From the NCBI GenBank assembly GCA_021464245.1, contig JADCRB010000037.1, positions 5,295,858 to 5,359,857 on the forward strand: a stretch of 64,000 nucleotides of DNA, written 5' to 3'. The notes under the pieces were generated by a model. It saw only the letters and a list, made by a program, of their open reading frames with translations, was not told the origin of the DNA and ran no database searches. Positions within the stretch are counted from its first letter, which is position 1. The number at the start of each line of letters is the position of its first letter. The position numbers were made by a program, and so were the translations under genes. Origin of the DNA: Carallia brachiata (taxonomy: Eukaryota > Streptophyta > Magnoliopsida > Malpighiales > Rhizophoraceae). Below, piece after piece: positions 61,430-64,000 of the stretch.

Positions 61430-62290
61430 TTCCAGTTTAGAATCAGTTTAGTTTACAGTTTAAAATTGAAATTGAAATTGAAATTGAAATTGAGTAAAAT
61501 TAGAAATAAATGATATATTTTAAAATATATTTAGTTAATTTTGAAATTGAAATCAAAATATTTTATAATCATTTATTTTAGTTTAGATACGGAATTAACA
61601 TTAAATATACAATAATATTTATTTCATAATAAAATAAAATTTACTAAAATTAAAAAAATATTCAATATAAAATAAAAAAGATAAAATAATAATTTTAATA
61701 CCATAAAATAAAATCACTAATAATAATAATAAAATTAAAAAATCATTATTATTATTATTATTATTATTATCATTATTAAAGAATTATTATTAATATTATT
61801 ATAATGGAAAAGATATTGTAAATATTAAAAAATATATCATTATCAATAAACAATAATTATTAAAATTATCGAATTGCTATGTTAATACTTTTTCTATTTA
61901 TGGTTATTATTACTATTGTGAAAAAATATGTAATAATGATATTATTTATAATTTAATTATCATCTTAATATTTTAAATATTTAATTTTATTATAATATAC
62001 AAATATTTATAATTATTATCATTAATTATTATTATTATTATCAAATTTTAATTTATGAGATTTATTTGTATTATTTTATTATAAAATATTCTATAAAAAG
62101 AGAGAAGATGCAAGAATGAGAATAATTAACTGTCTAAAAGTGGGAATAGTAATTCCCAAATATGAGAGAATCTCGTTCTCAAAAGTTAAAAAAATGAGAA
62201 TAAAAATTTTTCCTACCAAATATTAAGAATAAGAATCACTCATTTCTATTCTCATTCTCAAATAAAAAATTGGTGAAACAAACACCCCCT
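61430..62290. repeat. AT-rich element with ATT/TTA microsatellites and a CACCCCC terminus
   Basis: Starts with TAGTTTCCAGTTTAGAATCAGTTTAGTTTACAG-like repeats (CAGTTTAG words), holds ATTATTATT tracts (61745-61800), and ends with GAAACAAACACCCCCTAAG, a common DNA-transposon-like terminus; the matching left end is not clear. No coding. Confidence 0.35.
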
Positions 62291-63489
62291 AAGTTGTAAT
62301 AGTTAACAATAATGGCAGTTTGTCTTTTTAAAGAAATCAACCACCACACCATTTTATTTTATTGTTATTTTAAAATTATTTTTGTAAAATTAAATAATTT
62401 TTTTTCTAAAGTTTTAACTCTTGTTCTCCAGACTTATATGTTTTTATTTTTTTTTTGTCATTAATCTCCTGAAAATGCACACTCTGTACATATCTCTTCA
62501 AAAATAATCTCTTAAATTCTTCTTTGATCAAAACCAAAAAAAAAAAAAAAAAATCTATTAAAAGTCTTCGGCCAGTTTATGCGAGAAGTGAGAAACGGTC
62601 ATATTTGCGGAAAATTAAAGAACAAAAACCTAAATTTATGAGGTGAATACAGTTATTTGAGTACTTTTTTTTTCCCTTAATTTTTGGGATGGCATTTCAG
62701 GTTTTAGCTTCTGATCTTCTCCTCTCCCTTTGGTTATTATTCTTTTTACAATTGTTTACCGTCTCATCTGAACATTCTTTCAAACCAATCGTCACCATAA
62801 TGTTGCATAGCTCAAGACAAATGATCTTTGTTATTTTTTTTTTTCCCCGGTTTTCTGTTTCAGCGAAAATGGTAATCGGAGCTAGAGTTCCGCATGGTTT
62901 TCAGTCTAGGCATGCGACAGGCCCAGCCTGGTCCTGCTGAGATACTTCTAGTCCAATTAAGCTGCTACCATTTCATAAAAAGAGACTACGAACAGGCCCA
63001 AATGATTGGATATTTTCCTCGAAGGAAGCCTCTCCCTCCATGCTTAGACTTAGTCTAGTAAAAGAAACCCATGCGATTGCACCAGGCACTCCAAGGGGTT
63101 TTACTTGACGTTACATTAACCAAACAAAGCCGTCGCAATCCCCCATCAAAATCCCCATTGTTCTCCATCACCATTCATTTGCATGGAATCTGATCTTCCC
63201 CATAATTTATAAGCCCATCATCCTTCCAATCTTTTGTGCTTGTTCAGGCAATGCCAAGTTTCTCTTGCGAATAGGTGCCATCCAAGACAGAAATATTACG
63301 AGAAAAAATATCCATTTGTGTCTCGATCATGTTGCCCTGGCCTTTCTTCTACTAGAAAAGGTGGATTTGTCTTATAACTCTCTTGGTTGCCACCACTATA
63401 AAAATACACCATTTGGTAAAATGTTAAACCATGACCAGTAACTGAAAAAATGATACTTATTAATCCGTATAATAAGTCCTCAAGCAAGG
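62291..63489. other. Non-coding spacer
   Basis: Short frames (62689-62940 +, 63296-63499 -) have no recognised signature. The region may be 3' flank of a further FLC-like copy beyond the window end, but nothing here proves it. Confidence 0.3.
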
Positions 63490-64000
63490 CACTGACCATT
63501 CAATGATCATGGCAAAATCGAAGGGAAACTTATCTAGAAAGAAAGATTGACAAATTACAACTTCTTAACATAATGTTGGGTAAATGAAAATGGGAGAATT
63601 CAAACAACAGAACATCTAGTAAATCTATTAGTACAATCCACAGTTGAACATGTAAGGAAAAGGAAAGGGATTGCGTCGCCCTAGCCTTATTTTGATAATA
63701 AATTGTAGCCGAATGGCAAGAAGGTCACATACAACAACGCAAAGTCACAGATCAGAAATAACCCACTGAAAAACAGCAACGATAACTTTGTCTAACCATA
63801 TTTGATCCATTTAAACAGTAATTGATTAGGTCACACCACAGAACAATCATGAGATTATAACTCATCAGGCACAAAATAAACATAATTATATGCTTGTGAA
63901 CAGCCCCCCAAGCTATTGATCAGTCGTGACGGTGGCCAATGACTAAGGAAAATTCACTTTCAAAAACAACTAGCTTTTTGAACCGCTGCCTCTTAAAAAT
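63490..64000. repeat. Duplicated block (copy 2), runs off the window
   Basis: Partner of 50640-51770, without the LINE insertion. The alignment continues to the last base (CTTTTTGAACCGCTGCCTCT against CTTTTCGAGCGGCTGCTTCT). In copy 1 the decayed K-box exon begins about 50 bases further on, so a third FLC-like copy may follow outside the window. Confidence 0.8.

Noticed and set aside
61430..62290. Complete MITE with TIRs
   Set aside because: Only the right terminus (CACCCCC) looks like a transposon end; no matching left end or target duplication found.
1..64000. CRISPR array, operon-like defence system, tRNA or rRNA genes
   Set aside because: No regular spacer repeats, no compact co-directional prokaryotic genes and no full tRNA cloverleaf; all tRNA-like A/B boxes belong to SINE-like repeats.

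Overview
This is a nuclear genomic window from a flowering plant, most likely a woody dicot. The genes are intron-rich with long AT-rich introns. It holds plant-specific families (a SYP121-type syntaxin, an NF-YA with a miR169-type site, an FLC-like MADS-box gene), and the spaces between genes are filled with typical angiosperm repeats (Au SINE, copia and Ty3-type LTR fragments, LINE tails, hAT-like MITEs). I cannot name the species. All gene names come from recalled family similarity; no search was run.

Layout. (1) 301-13644 (+): the 3' part of a TRAPPC8/TRS85 vesicle-tethering subunit, 26 exons in the window, 5' end outside. (2) 15818-17185 (+): a two-exon Qa-SNARE of the SYP121 type whose short Gly/Pro-rich tail is cut off by a +1 frameshift. 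(3) 20573-24730 (+): a 12-exon TatD-family metal-dependent DNase that starts with two tiny coding exons joined across a GC-AG intron. (4) 27859-31500 (-): an NF-YA transcription factor gene with a leader intron, two tiny overlapping upstream ORFs and a miR169-complementary site in its 3' UTR. (5) 41580-47236 (-): an FLC-clade MIKC MADS-box gene with a one-base frameshift inside the MADS box.

The rest is repeat-rich. From 32.4 to 40 kb there is a LINE insertion with an 18-base target duplication carrying a nested hAT-like MITE, a second copy of that MITE at 37.2 kb, and a tandem duplication. From 50.6 kb to the end there are signs of an FLC-like tandem cluster: a decayed K-box-like exon (51.8 kb), a decayed MADS-box exon (61.1 kb), and a non-coding block at 50.64-51.77 kb repeated at 63.49-64.0 kb. 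Cut into this are a copia pol fragment with a SINE inside it (52.5-54.5 kb) and a complete-ended, gag-only LTR element with a LINE tail inserted in it (55.57-58.42 kb).

The four intact or nearly intact genes are ordinary housekeeping or regulatory genes and do not form an operon or pathway. TRAPPC8 and SYP121 both act in membrane traffic, but their adjacency is probably chance. I found no bacterial-type system, CRISPR array, tRNA or rRNA gene. The most interesting material is the broken FLC-like gene and its decayed neighbours, the SYP121 tail frameshift, the unusual TatD splice structure, and the nested retroelements, whose ends and target duplications can be read directly.
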